Made by a program: the position numbers and the translations under genes. A stretch of DNA of 16,975 nt from Candidatus Gottesmanbacteria bacterium RBG_16_37_8 (lineage in GTDB: Bacteria; Patescibacteriota; Microgenomatia; 2-02-FULL-39-11), in NCBI GenBank assembly GCA_001779055.1, contig MFJA01000011.1, positions 79,654 to 96,628 on the forward strand. Reading direction: 5' to 3'. The first letter of the stretch is position 1. Each line of letters begins with the position of its first letter. The notes beneath the pieces were generated by a model that worked only from the letters and a program-made list of their open reading frames with translations, had not been told where the DNA came from and did no database searches. Below are positions 6,201-13,102 of this stretch, piece after piece.

Positions 6201-6231
6201 TAGACAGTTTTATTTGTTGAAATTTTATTAT
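6201..6231 (+). promoter_or_regulatory. Candidate promoter for RRM gene (TAGACA ... TATTAT)
   Basis: TAGACA at 6201-6206 matches the -35 consensus at five of six bases and TATTAT at 6226-6231 matches the -10 at five of six. The spacer is 19 bp, slightly long. It would give a leader of about 50 nt containing the 6240s hairpin. Confidence 0.4.
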
Positions 6232-6239
6232 AAAGAATT

Positions 6240-6268
6240 GCTTATCCTAAAGTTTCATAAGGATAAGG
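6240..6268 (+). promoter_or_regulatory. 5'-UTR hairpin just upstream of RRM gene Shine-Dalgarno
   Basis: CTTATCCT (6241-6248) and AGGATAAG (6260-6267) form a perfect 8-bp stem with an 11-nt loop. It ends four bases before the strong ribosome binding site AAAGGAG (6272-6278) of the RRM gene. The position suggests control of translation or mRNA stability, possibly autoregulation by the encoded RNA-binding protein; that is inference. Confidence 0.5.
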
Positions 6269-6287
6269 ACTAAAGGAGTTATAAAAA

Positions 6288-6626
6288 ATGGCAAAAAATC
6301 TTTTTGTAGGAAGTCTTCCCTTCTCAGTTACCGAAGACACATTAGGCCAGTTATTTGCCCAATATGGTCAAGTACAGTCTGTCAATGTCATTAAAGATAA
6401 ATACTCAGGTCAAAGCAGAGGATTTGGTTTTGTCGAGATGGGTACAGAAGAAGAGGCAAAACAGGCAATTGAAAAGTTAAACGGATACACGCTTGATGGC
6501 AGAAATATTGTCGTCAAGGAAGCCCTTCCCAAACCGACATATACCGGAGGTCGTGGAGGTCAGGATAACAGAAGTCGAAGTGGCGGTGGAAGAGGATTTG
6601 GCGGAAGAGGACATAGTAGATATTAA
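6288..6626 (+). CDS. RRM-domain RNA-binding protein with Gly/Arg-rich tail
   Basis: A 112-residue protein made of one RNA recognition motif and a short disordered tail, the plan of cyanobacterial Rbp and plant-type glycine-rich RNA-binding proteins. RNP2 is LFVGSL (residues 5-10) and RNP1 is RGFGFVEM (44-51), which keeps the two central RNA-stacking Phe residues but has Met in the last aromatic position. The domain closes with LDGRNIVVKEALP (about 69-81), followed by a GGRGG/RSGGGRGFGGRG tail that could bind RNA non-specifically or drive self-association. A strong Shine-Dalgarno fixes the start. In cyanobacteria such proteins respond to cold; the hairpin in the leader makes post-transcriptional control plausible here. 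The small Cys4 gene follows 34 bases later and may share the transcript. Confidence 0.95.
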   Translation: MAKNLFVGSLPFSVTEDTLGQLFAQYGQVQSVNVIKDKYSGQSRGFGFVEMGTEEEAKQAIEKLNGYTLDGRNIVVKEALPKPTYTGGRGGQDNRSRSGGGRGFGGRGHSRY

Positions 6627-6660
6627 ACATTATTAAGTACTAAGTAGAGGAGGTTTTTTC

Positions 6661-6894
6661 TTGTCGGTAAATACTCCATGTATACGCTGCGGTAAAACTC
6701 GTATTGTTGGTAAAATCTGGACTGAGAACGTCAGCGGTTCAAAAATAACCCATACGCAAACCGTCTGTCCTGATCCGGAATGCCAAAAAATAGTTGAAGA
6801 AGAACTGGCCAGAAAGATGGAAAAGGTAAAAGATATCCAAGCCAAATCACTGGAACGTAGAAAAATGGTAAAGAGAGTAAAAAAGACCAAATAA
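6661..6894 (+). CDS. Small Cys4 (probable zinc-binding) protein
   Basis: A 77-residue protein starting at TTG 6661. That start is supported by a strong GAGGAGG Shine-Dalgarno at about 6647-6653, and no better ATG exists. Two cysteine pairs, CIRC (residues 7 and 10) and CPDPEC (36 and 41), make a C-x2-C-x25-C-x4-C pattern likely to hold one zinc. The C-terminal half (about 42-77) is highly charged and helical with many Lys/Arg, which suits nucleic-acid or ribosome contact. I do not recognise an assigned family. Its closeness to the RRM gene suggests a role around RNA or translation, but this is context only. Confidence 0.75.
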   Translation: MSVNTPCIRCGKTRIVGKIWTENVSGSKITHTQTVCPDPECQKIVEEELARKMEKVKDIQAKSLERRKMVKRVKKTK

Positions 6895-6926
6895 ATTTCC
6901 TCTTAGCCTAATTTAACTTTAGTGTA

Positions 6927-6956
6927 TTGATTTTATTTTTCATTTATGTTTATATT
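6927..6956 (+). promoter_or_regulatory. Candidate promoter (TTGATT-18-TATATT)
   Basis: TTGATT at 6927-6932 and TATATT at 6951-6956 with an 18-bp spacer, 34 bases before ATG 6991. The -10 is preceded by TATGTT, similar to the motif ahead of tRNA-Ser(UGA) and dnaG. Confidence 0.5.
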
Positions 6957-6990
6957 GAGGATATAAAAAAAATTGGAAGGAGGATCGATT

Positions 6991-7902
6991 ATGGCTGAAG
7001 AAAATGAAAAACAGGATTCACCAGCTGGAGCAATTGGCGGGGATCTGGCAGGAAATAAGCTTATCTGGATTGCCGGGGCAATTATACTTCTCATCGCCGG
7101 CTGGTTTGGTTTAAGGGCAATTTTTGCCTCAATGGAAAGCTACAGGGTTACCTTAGTCGATGCTCCCAAAGAAGTCAGCGCCAATTCAACAGCTACTTTC
7201 ACCTGGAGAGTGGACGGACCTGCAACCACAATTAATCATACTGCAGTTCATCTCGGAACTACCTCTCAAACAGGCGAATTAGGAAAAGACGTTAAGCCGG
7301 AAAACACACCTTACAACCATATAGTACAGGACTTTGCCAACGGTAATTTTAATATTCCGCTTCAATTTGTCGGCAATATTGGTCTTGGAAATCCGGGAAC
7401 TTATTATTACCGGGTTCATGCGGAAGTTAAAGGTAAAAACTATTGGAGTGATGAATATTCTCTGGAAGTTAAGGTTCCGGAATATAAAGTTGTAATTCTG
7501 AATACACCCACAGAAGTTGTAGAGGATGCAACATTTGCTTTCACCTGGAGAATAGATGGTTTAGCAACAACCATCAATAGTACCTCCATTTATTACGGAA
7601 CGGCATCTTCTCCCGGAGAATTAGCCAAAGATGTCAAGCCGGAAGATACCAAATATACCGGCTTTGTTAAGGATTTTGCTAAAGGTAATTACAATATTCC
7701 TTTGCAGTTTGTCGGTAATGCGGTAATTGCCAGTCCGGAAACCTATTATCTGAGAGGTTATGCTCTGATTAACAATCAGAATTATTGGACTGAAGAAAGA
7801 GTTTTGGAAGTAAAAAGCGCTAAGGCTCCGACAGCCACACCTGTTGAAGCAATTGGTGCAGTAACACCAACACTATCTATTGCAGTTAGTCCGACACCTT
7901 AA
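6991..7902 (+). CDS. Membrane-anchored protein with two tandem Ig-like domains
   Basis: A 303-residue protein from ATG 6991; a TTG at 6973 overlaps the GGAAGGAGG ribosome binding site and is therefore rejected as the start. After a short polar N-terminus comes one transmembrane helix (about residues 25-46, LIWIAGAIILLIAGWFGL). Two consecutive domains of exactly 111 residues follow (7141-7473 and 7483-7815), then a Thr/Pro/Ala-rich tail. The domains share FTWR(V/I)DG, ATTIN, KDVKPE, NIPLQFVGN and NYW, and are probably beta-sandwich (fibronectin or Ig-like) modules displayed outside the cell. No catalytic residues are evident. The likely role is structural or adhesive at the surface; the specific ligand is unknown. 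The gene converges with the 7920 minus-strand gene, separated by 17 bases. Confidence 0.8.
   Translation: MAEENEKQDSPAGAIGGDLAGNKLIWIAGAIILLIAGWFGLRAIFASMESYRVTLVDAPKEVSANSTATFTWRVDGPATTINHTAVHLGTTSQTGELGKDVKPENTPYNHIVQDFANGNFNIPLQFVGNIGLGNPGTYYYRVHAEVKGKNYWSDEYSLEVKVPEYKVVILNTPTEVVEDATFAFTWRIDGLATTINSTSIYYGTASSPGELAKDVKPEDTKYTGFVKDFAKGNYNIPLQFVGNAVIASPETYYLRGYALINNQNYWTEERVLEVKSAKAPTATPVEAIGAVTPTLSIAVSPTP
7141..7473 (+). repeat. Coding tandem domain, copy 1 (111 codons)
   Basis: First of two equal-length domain repeats in the 6991 gene, from Tyr to the closing LEVK. By eye, about 60 of 111 residues match copy 2 with no gaps. Confidence 0.8.
7483..7815 (+). repeat. Coding tandem domain, copy 2 (111 codons)
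   Basis: Second domain repeat, joined to the first by the three-residue linker VPE. It has the same length as copy 1, with an ungapped alignment, which indicates an internal duplication followed by divergence at the protein level. Confidence 0.8.
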
Positions 7903-7919
7903 ATTTAAGTCACGAAATA

Positions 7920-8312
7920 TTATTGGGTTGTAGCAGAAGTAGTACCTGTGATTCCCCAATCCTGACATAGTTTTAATTGAAACGCCCTGATCTGAGAACT
8001 TGTCATTGAAGATATTTCTTTCTCCAGCGATGTTTTTAATTTCTCTTGCGACTCAATCACTTTTTTTGATACTTCTTTTTTGGTTGAATCAAATGCACCC
8101 TCCAATAAATTTTCAATATTTTCAGATGCAATTTTTGATAAAGGCAGTTTATCGTTAATGCCTAAAACAAGTGAACCGTTCCATCTTTTAAGCCAAAAAG
8201 TGTATCTACCTGATAATGTGCCGATAAAAACAATAAAAAAAATTATAATCAGGGAGATAATAGCCAGAACTAGAAGTTTTTTATTATACAGTTTTTTATT
8301 TTCTTTTTTCAT
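7920..8312 (-). CDS. Small single-pass membrane protein of unknown function
   Basis: A 130-residue protein, not recognised. A Lys/Asn-rich N-terminus is followed by one strong transmembrane helix (about residues 13-32, LLVLAIISLIIIFFIVFIG). Next comes a short polar segment and a long, charged, probably helical stretch (about 60-105, with repeated Lys/Glu) that may form a coiled coil, ending in a Thr/Ser-rich tail. Its start codon lies inside the 3' end of the 4-phosphopantoate ligase gene (17-bp overlap), so it is the last gene of the same transcription unit and probably translationally coupled. Nothing in the sequence links it to coenzyme A synthesis apart from this position. Confidence 0.6.
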   Translation of the reverse strand: MKKENKKLYNKKLLVLAIISLIIIFFIVFIGTLSGRYTFWLKRWNGSLVLGINDKLPLSKIASENIENLLEGAFDSTKKEVSKKVIESQEKLKTSLEKEISSMTSSQIRAFQLKLCQDWGITGTTSATTQ

Positions 8313-9060
8313 TTGTCTTTATTACCATCAGTTTAGCATATATAGTTTTTAACGCCTTAGAAATAATCTTTCTGTTGTTATACCTATCTGTAATCTCCAG
8401 TAAATATTTTTTATCTTTCTTTTTTAAATCTTTAATTTGTCTGTATAAAAGAGGTAGGCAGCGGATTATATTGTCAACTATTACGACTGTAGCGCTTCCT
8501 GCTGTTCTGGATAATGGATTCAGATCAACCGCAATTACTTTTTTCCCCAAGGAAGTAAGAGCCTGACATCTGTCTCCATCCTCAAGTGGAACAAAAACGC
8601 AATCGCTGGTTCCAATTCCCTCCCGCATGACTATTGCCCTTTTGCTGGCAATATGGGGTAATATCATTTTTTTTTTAGAAACCAAAACTCGTTGCCTTTC
8701 TGTTTTTTTCAAAATAGCTTCAATTTTTTTAATCCTTAAATTAGAATAATGAAAAAGATTAACTTCAATTTTGCAGTTGAGGAGTTTAGCAATTCTTATA
8801 AAATCATTAGCAACAAGTGCCGCACTGTTGCCGTTAATTGATAATATCGGTTTCTTGGCAAGAAGAAGATAAGAAGCCGCTGCTCTGATTGCCTCTTTGG
8901 CAAAAGAATGGGTTTTCTCAGTCAATAAATAATCATAAGCTTCGCCTCTTCCGTGGGCAATTAACCCTGTCTGGGAAGTGATCCCTTTTTTAAATCCCTC
9001 AACCAGTTTTTCCCTTATTTTTAATGACAGTGCCCGGGGATGCTTTGCATTAATATTCAT
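8296..9060 (-). CDS. 4-phosphopantoate--beta-alanine ligase (archaeal phosphopantothenate synthetase)
   Basis: A 254-residue cytoplasmic enzyme joining 4-phosphopantoate to beta-alanine with ATP to give 4'-phosphopantothenate (EC 6.3.2.36), the archaeal branch of coenzyme A biosynthesis. The family signatures are all visible: HPR near the start (7-9), GLIAHGRGEAYDYLL (32-46), SINGNSAAL (74-82), VPLEDGDR (157-164), DLNPLSRTA (179-187) and IVDNIIRCLPLL (194-205). The length is close to archaeal homologues, and it is unrelated to bacterial PanC. Pantoate kinase, which makes its substrate, lies immediately upstream (2-bp gap), so the pair forms a complete two-step module. ATG 9060 fits the N-terminus of the family. 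Finding it beside dnaG and rpoD of bacterial type points to an old transfer from archaea or a lineage-wide CPR trait. Confidence 0.93.
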   Translation of the reverse strand: MNINAKHPRALSLKIREKLVEGFKKGITSQTGLIAHGRGEAYDYLLTEKTHSFAKEAIRAAASYLLLAKKPILSINGNSAALVANDFIRIAKLLNCKIEVNLFHYSNLRIKKIEAILKKTERQRVLVSKKKMILPHIASKRAIVMREGIGTSDCVFVPLEDGDRCQALTSLGKKVIAVDLNPLSRTAGSATVVIVDNIIRCLPLLYRQIKDLKKKDKKYLLEITDRYNNRKIISKALKTIYAKLMVIKTNEKRK

Positions 9061-9062
9061 AA

Positions 9063-9938
9063 TTAACTTACCGTGTCTTTGGAAATTGTCAATTCATAAA
9101 TTTTGTAACTATCTGAAAGTATTGGTTCTACATTACAAAATATAACCTCACCGATAATAGCCATTGTAGCTGACCCCCCCTGTTTTGTAATCACTTTAAT
9201 TAATTGTTCACCTTTTTTTGAATCAAAAATTTTGCTTTTCCGGTAAAATTCATAAGAAATATTGATGATCTCTTTTAGAGTAGGATTTTTAATACTGTTT
9301 ATTTTCGTCAAAGCCGCATCTGCGTAATAATTTATATCACTAAGCTTTCTTTTATCTTCCAAAACTTTCGCAGTTGCCATTGGTCTCAATTTAACCGCAT
9401 AAATTTTTTCTCCCAAAAGCGGCAGCTCCCGAAAGCGCGGCGGAATTCCGGCTTTTTTTTTAACCAAAAAACCGCCTGTTATTTGAGTGGCAACAGTACC
9501 AAGTCCGGTTTTTTCTGCAATTTCCGCAAAGTGAGAAATTAGAGCCAGTTTTTCCGAAGATTCTTTAAGATTAAAAAGTCTCCTAATCGCCCAAAGACTT
9601 GCCAGTGTTGCCGCTCCGCTAATTCCAAAGCCGCAACCAAGAGGCAGAGGTGATGAAATATTAATCTCCAATTGATCTTTAGCAAGAAAACTAACTGCCC
9701 GCCAAACAGTAGGCAGGTTTAATTTTTCGCCGTTGAAAGTAAGTCTGTTTGTTTGGCTCCGGCTTACTTCAACAGTCACTTTTTTGTCAATTGTACAGCC
9801 AACACCTACAGAACCGTAACGGCTGTAATATGTTAGAAGATCACTAATTGAAATCTGGCGGATCTTATTCTCTTTAGGAAGAATTGCTTTGAAAATAAAA
9901 CTTAATGAAGAAGGACAAGTTGCTTTTGCTTTTTTCAT
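9063..9938 (-). CDS. Pantoate kinase (archaeal type, GHMP kinase)
   Basis: A 291-residue GHMP-superfamily kinase that phosphorylates pantoate to 4-phosphopantoate (EC 2.7.1.169). Seen in the sequence are CPSSLSFIF at the N-terminus (8-16), YGSVGVG (41-47), the ATP-binding glycine loop PLGCGFGISGAA (99-110), TGLGTVATQITGGF (144-157) and a C-terminal GHMP motif 3-like segment, QGGSATMAIIGEVIFC (about 253-268). GHMP kinases cover many substrates; the assignment to pantoate rests on the archaeal-PoK-like pattern (the GSxGxG segment and GLGTVxxQxxGG) and above all on adjacency to its pathway partner two bases downstream. The gene is divergent from dnaG, with 77 bp between their start codons, and its own ribosome binding site is not obvious. 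It appears to be the first gene of a three-gene operon. Confidence 0.9.
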   Translation of the reverse strand: MKKAKATCPSSLSFIFKAILPKENKIRQISISDLLTYYSRYGSVGVGCTIDKKVTVEVSRSQTNRLTFNGEKLNLPTVWRAVSFLAKDQLEINISSPLPLGCGFGISGAATLASLWAIRRLFNLKESSEKLALISHFAEIAEKTGLGTVATQITGGFLVKKKAGIPPRFRELPLLGEKIYAVKLRPMATAKVLEDKRKLSDINYYADAALTKINSIKNPTLKEIINISYEFYRKSKIFDSKKGEQLIKVITKQGGSATMAIIGEVIFCNVEPILSDSYKIYELTISKDTVS

Positions 9939-9980
9939 AATATGTTAGTCGGCATAATCTTAAAAGTCCATGATACTTGT

Positions 9981-9991
9981 TATGTTACAAT
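9981..9991 (+). promoter_or_regulatory. Extended -10 promoter (TATGTTACAAT) for dnaG-rpoD
   Basis: TACAAT at 9986-9991 with TG at the extended position, 24 bases before ATG 10016. It differs by one base from the tRNA-Ser(UGA) promoter element at 5953-5963. The divergent pantoate kinase promoter must share this 77-bp region, but I cannot pick it out with confidence. Confidence 0.55.
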
Positions 9992-10015
9992 ACCTCGTGG
10001 GAATAACCTCATATT

Positions 10016-11797
10016 ATGAGTGATGTTGAACTTATTAAATCAAAGATTGATATTGTCGATTTTGTCGGAAGCTACGTTACTTTAAAAAAAGCCGGCCGAA
10101 GTTTCAAGGCCCTTTGTCCCTTCCACCCGGAAAAAACACCCTCTTTTATTGTTTCTCCCGAGCGCCAGTCCTGGCATTGTTTCGGTTCATGCGCTATAGG
10201 CGGTGATGCTATTTCTTTTTACCAGAAATGGGAAGGGATAGATTTTTTGGAAGCTTTACAAAGCCTGGCCGAAAGAACTCATGTAACTTTAGAGAAATAT
10301 ACTCCAACCAAGGATTCTCTGATAAAAGAAAAGCTGTATGCCATCAATAATATATCTTCTGATTTTTTTCATTATCTTTTAACCTCTCATAATATTGGTA
10401 AAAGGGCATTTGATTATCTGAAATCAAGAGGTATAAAAAAAGAAATAATCGACACTTTTTCTTTGGGGTATGCTCCGGAAAGCTGGGACAGTCTCTATAA
10501 ATATATAACGAAAAAAGGTTACACGCCCCAAGATCTGGAATCAGCCGGACTCCTCATTAAAACCGATATAGGTAAATATTACGATCGCTTTAGGGGAAGA
10601 CTAATCTTTACCCTTAAAGATCACCGTGGAAAAATTATCGGTTTTTCCGGAAGGAAACTTCCACCGCAAATGGAAAGGGAAGCCAAATACATCAATACAC
10701 CTGAAACTGCCATCTATATAAAAGGTAATGTTCTCTATGGTCTTGATGTCACAAAAGAAGCTATAAAAAAAGAGGAATCAGCTATAGTTGTCGAAGGAGA
10801 ATTTGATTTCCTTTCCTCCTACCAAAGCGGAGTAACTAATGTTGTTGCCATCAAAGGATCAGCTTTTACCGAACACCAGGTTCTTCTTATAAAAAGATAT
10901 GCCCAGGAAGTTTCCCTGGCCTTAGATAGTGATTTTGCCGGAAATGAAGCTGCTAAAAGAGGTATTGAGATTGCCGAAAATGCCGGACTTATTGTCAAAG
11001 TAGTTAAGTTGTTATCTGGTAAAGATCCGGCCGAATGTATAGAACAAGGCGCTCATTTATGGAAAAAATCAGTCAAGGAGACTATTCCTATTTATGATTT
11101 CATAATTGAGACTTCTCTAAATAAATACGATCAGAAAGAAGTTATCGGTAAAAAGAAAATCGCAGATAGTGTTGTTCCTTTTTTATCCAAAATTCAAAAT
11201 CCCATTATTGCCTCCCATTATTATAAAAAATTGGCCAAGATTCTTGATGTCAGTTTGGAGTCAATTGAAACTTCAGTTGACCTTTTTATTAAAAAGAAAA
11301 AGGTCGACCATGAAATAACCGCTGATAATCAGGTAAAAAAAGAAAGAAGTGAATTATTAGAGGAGCATTTTTTATCGCTAATTTTACAGTCAAAACATAT
11401 AAAAGAACTGTTGGATAAATCCCTGAAAATTATAACTCCTGATGATATAAAACTGCCTCCTGTCAAAACTATACTAAAGTTACTTATTAATTTTTTAGCG
11501 AAAAATAATAAATTCGATATTAAGCTTTTCAATAAGTTGATTACTCCTGAATTAGCGTCAGTTTTTGACCGGGCTTATCTGGTTGAACTCTCCCAACTCA
11601 TAAATGATGAGAAATCGTTGGAGCGGGAGCTGCATAAGACTGTCAGGGAAATAAAGAAAATTTCCCTTAGAAGGACTGTCCAAGAATTCTCGACCAAATT
11701 AAGCCTCTTGGAAGATGAAAAAAAGACAGACCAAGCCAATATATTGAATAAGGAAATTAAGAAATTGATATCAAATTATAAAGAGCTTGAGAAATAG
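10016..11797 (+). CDS. dnaG: DNA primase DnaG
   Basis: A 593-residue replicative primase that makes RNA primers at the fork; the length is normal for bacterial DnaG. The N-terminal CHC2 zinc-binding domain (about 1-100) has CPFH (Cys34, His37) and WHCFGSC (Cys55, Cys59), then GGD. The catalytic RNA polymerase domain follows, with the TOPRIM acidic motif VVEGEFDF (around 258-266) and the metal-binding DSDFAG (around 302-307, usually DGDxAG). The remainder is the helical helicase-interacting C-terminus. An unusual point is that the last two zinc ligands are C-x3-C rather than the textbook C-x2-C. There is no Shine-Dalgarno before ATG 10016; a short leader of about 18 nt is expected from the promoter at 9981. 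rpoD follows after 26 bases, the conserved bacterial macromolecular-synthesis order, here without rpsU ahead of it. Confidence 0.97.
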   Translation: MSDVELIKSKIDIVDFVGSYVTLKKAGRSFKALCPFHPEKTPSFIVSPERQSWHCFGSCAIGGDAISFYQKWEGIDFLEALQSLAERTHVTLEKYTPTKDSLIKEKLYAINNISSDFFHYLLTSHNIGKRAFDYLKSRGIKKEIIDTFSLGYAPESWDSLYKYITKKGYTPQDLESAGLLIKTDIGKYYDRFRGRLIFTLKDHRGKIIGFSGRKLPPQMEREAKYINTPETAIYIKGNVLYGLDVTKEAIKKEESAIVVEGEFDFLSSYQSGVTNVVAIKGSAFTEHQVLLIKRYAQEVSLALDSDFAGNEAAKRGIEIAENAGLIVKVVKLLSGKDPAECIEQGAHLWKKSVKETIPIYDFIIETSLNKYDQKEVIGKKKIADSVVPFLSKIQNPIIASHYYKKLAKILDVSLESIETSVDLFIKKKKVDHEITADNQVKKERSELLEEHFLSLILQSKHIKELLDKSLKIITPDDIKLPPVKTILKLLINFLAKNNKFDIKLFNKLITPELASVFDRAYLVELSQLINDEKSLERELHKTVREIKKISLRRTVQEFSTKLSLLEDEKKTDQANILNKEIKKLISNYKELEK

Positions 11798-11808
11798 AGA
11801 TTTACTAG

Positions 11809-11814
11809 TAAAAT
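11809..11814 (+). promoter_or_regulatory. Possible internal -10 (TAAAAT) ahead of rpoD
   Basis: TAAAAT ends nine bases before ATG 11824, in a 26-bp gap that lacks a Shine-Dalgarno. It could start a near-leaderless rpoD transcript in addition to readthrough from dnaG. AT-rich sequence makes chance occurrence possible. Confidence 0.3.
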
Positions 11815-11823
11815 AATACTGTT

Positions 11824-13038
11824 ATGGGAAAGTTAAAAGATAAAGCTAAAATTAAAACCAAATCTAAATCCAAAGCCAAAAGCAAAATTACCGTTAAAAG
11901 AAGAGTAAAACCGGTAAGCAAATCAGGTACTTCTATAAAAACGATGGAAAAGAGTGCCAAGTCAGGTAATATTATCAAAGATCTCATCAAATCAGGTAAG
12001 GAAATGGGTTTTATCACTCAGGAGGAAATCCTAAACGTTTTTCCCAAACCGGAAGATCGCATTATGGAAATGGATGAACTATATGCCCAATTGATCAAAG
12101 CAGGAATTGATGTCTTTGAAAGCACCTCAGATGAAGAGGAAAAAGAAGCCCAAAAAACTGTCTCGGAACTGGAAAAAGAACTGGAATCTTTGGCTGTTAT
12201 CCACGAAGGAGGCATCTCCGATCCGGTCAGGATGTATCTTAAAGAAATAGGCCGGACTCCTCTTCTTAAATTTGTTGATGAAATTGATTTGGCCAAACGT
12301 TATGAGAAAGGAGAAAGGGCAGCCAAACAGAAATTAATTGAATCAAATTTGCGTCTTGTCGTTTCCATTGCCAAAAAATATATCGGCCGCGGTCTGTCTC
12401 TTCTTGATCTGATCCAGGAAGGAAATCAGGGACTGATAAGAGCTGTTGAAAAATACGACTGGCGCAAAGGTTATAAATTCTCCACTTATGCCACCTGGTG
12501 GATCAGACAGGCAATAACCAGAGCCATAGCCGACCAGGCAAGAACTATTAGAATTCCTGTTCATATGGTTGAAACAATCAACCGTTATCTCAAGCTTTCC
12601 CGTCGGCTGATGCAGGAATATGGCAGAGAGCCAACACCTGAAGAAATTGCCCGGTCAATGCAGATAGAAGTTGCCAAAGTCAGGGAAATAATGAAAGTTT
12701 CCCAGGAGCCAACTTCTCTGGCAACTCCTGTCGGTGATGATGAAGATTCGCTTCTTGGTGATTTTATTCAGGATACTACCCAGCCTTCTCCGTATGATTC
12801 TGCTTCCCGCCAGCTGTTAAAAGAGCATCTTGAAGAAGTTCTTCGTACTCTTTCTGATCGGGAAAAAAGAGTCCTCATACTCCGTTTCGGTTTGGAGGAT
12901 GGGCGCCCCAGAACACTTGAGGAAGTCGGTGTTGAATTTGGAGTGACCCGTGAACGAATAAGACAAATAGAAGCCAAAGCATTAAGAAAACTTCGCCATC
13001 CCAGTAGAAGTAAAAAGCTAAGGGATTATTTAGACTAA
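11824..13038 (+). CDS. rpoD: Housekeeping RNA polymerase sigma factor (sigma-70/RpoD)
   Basis: A 404-residue primary sigma factor directing RNA polymerase to most promoters. An unusual Lys/Ser-rich basic stretch fills the first 45 or so residues, with repeated short Lys-Ser/Ala-Lys units. A short region 1.1-like helical segment follows (IIKDLIKSGKEMGFITQEEIL), then region 1.2 (DPVRMYLKEIGRTPLL, about 131-146). Region 2 contains NLRLVVSIAKKY, DLIQEGNQGLIRAVEKYDW and FSTYATWWIRQAI, the -10-recognising and melting part (about 170-230). Region 3 (REPTPEEIA) is followed by region 4 with the -35-binding helix-turn-helix (LEEVGVEFGVTRERIRQIEAKALRKLR, about 360-386). All residues expected for -10 and -35 contact regions seem intact. 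It lies directly downstream of dnaG with no obvious terminator between them. Confidence 0.97.
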   Translation: MGKLKDKAKIKTKSKSKAKSKITVKRRVKPVSKSGTSIKTMEKSAKSGNIIKDLIKSGKEMGFITQEEILNVFPKPEDRIMEMDELYAQLIKAGIDVFESTSDEEEKEAQKTVSELEKELESLAVIHEGGISDPVRMYLKEIGRTPLLKFVDEIDLAKRYEKGERAAKQKLIESNLRLVVSIAKKYIGRGLSLLDLIQEGNQGLIRAVEKYDWRKGYKFSTYATWWIRQAITRAIADQARTIRIPVHMVETINRYLKLSRRLMQEYGREPTPEEIARSMQIEVAKVREIMKVSQEPTSLATPVGDDEDSLLGDFIQDTTQPSPYDSASRQLLKEHLEEVLRTLSDREKRVLILRFGLEDGRPRTLEEVGVEFGVTRERIRQIEAKALRKLRHPSRSKKLRDYLD

Positions 13039-13102
13039 AAATTGTACTTATTTTATTTCCCGTATATTAATTTTGATAATTAATTCATTGAAAATTATTC
13101 AT

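Noticed and set aside
6973..6990. TTG start for the tandem-domain protein
   Set aside because: These codons are the ribosome binding site GGAAGGAGG of the ATG at 6991.
8080..8566. Plus-strand frames opposite the ligase and small membrane protein
   Set aside because: Antisense shadows of better supported genes, with no start context or domains.
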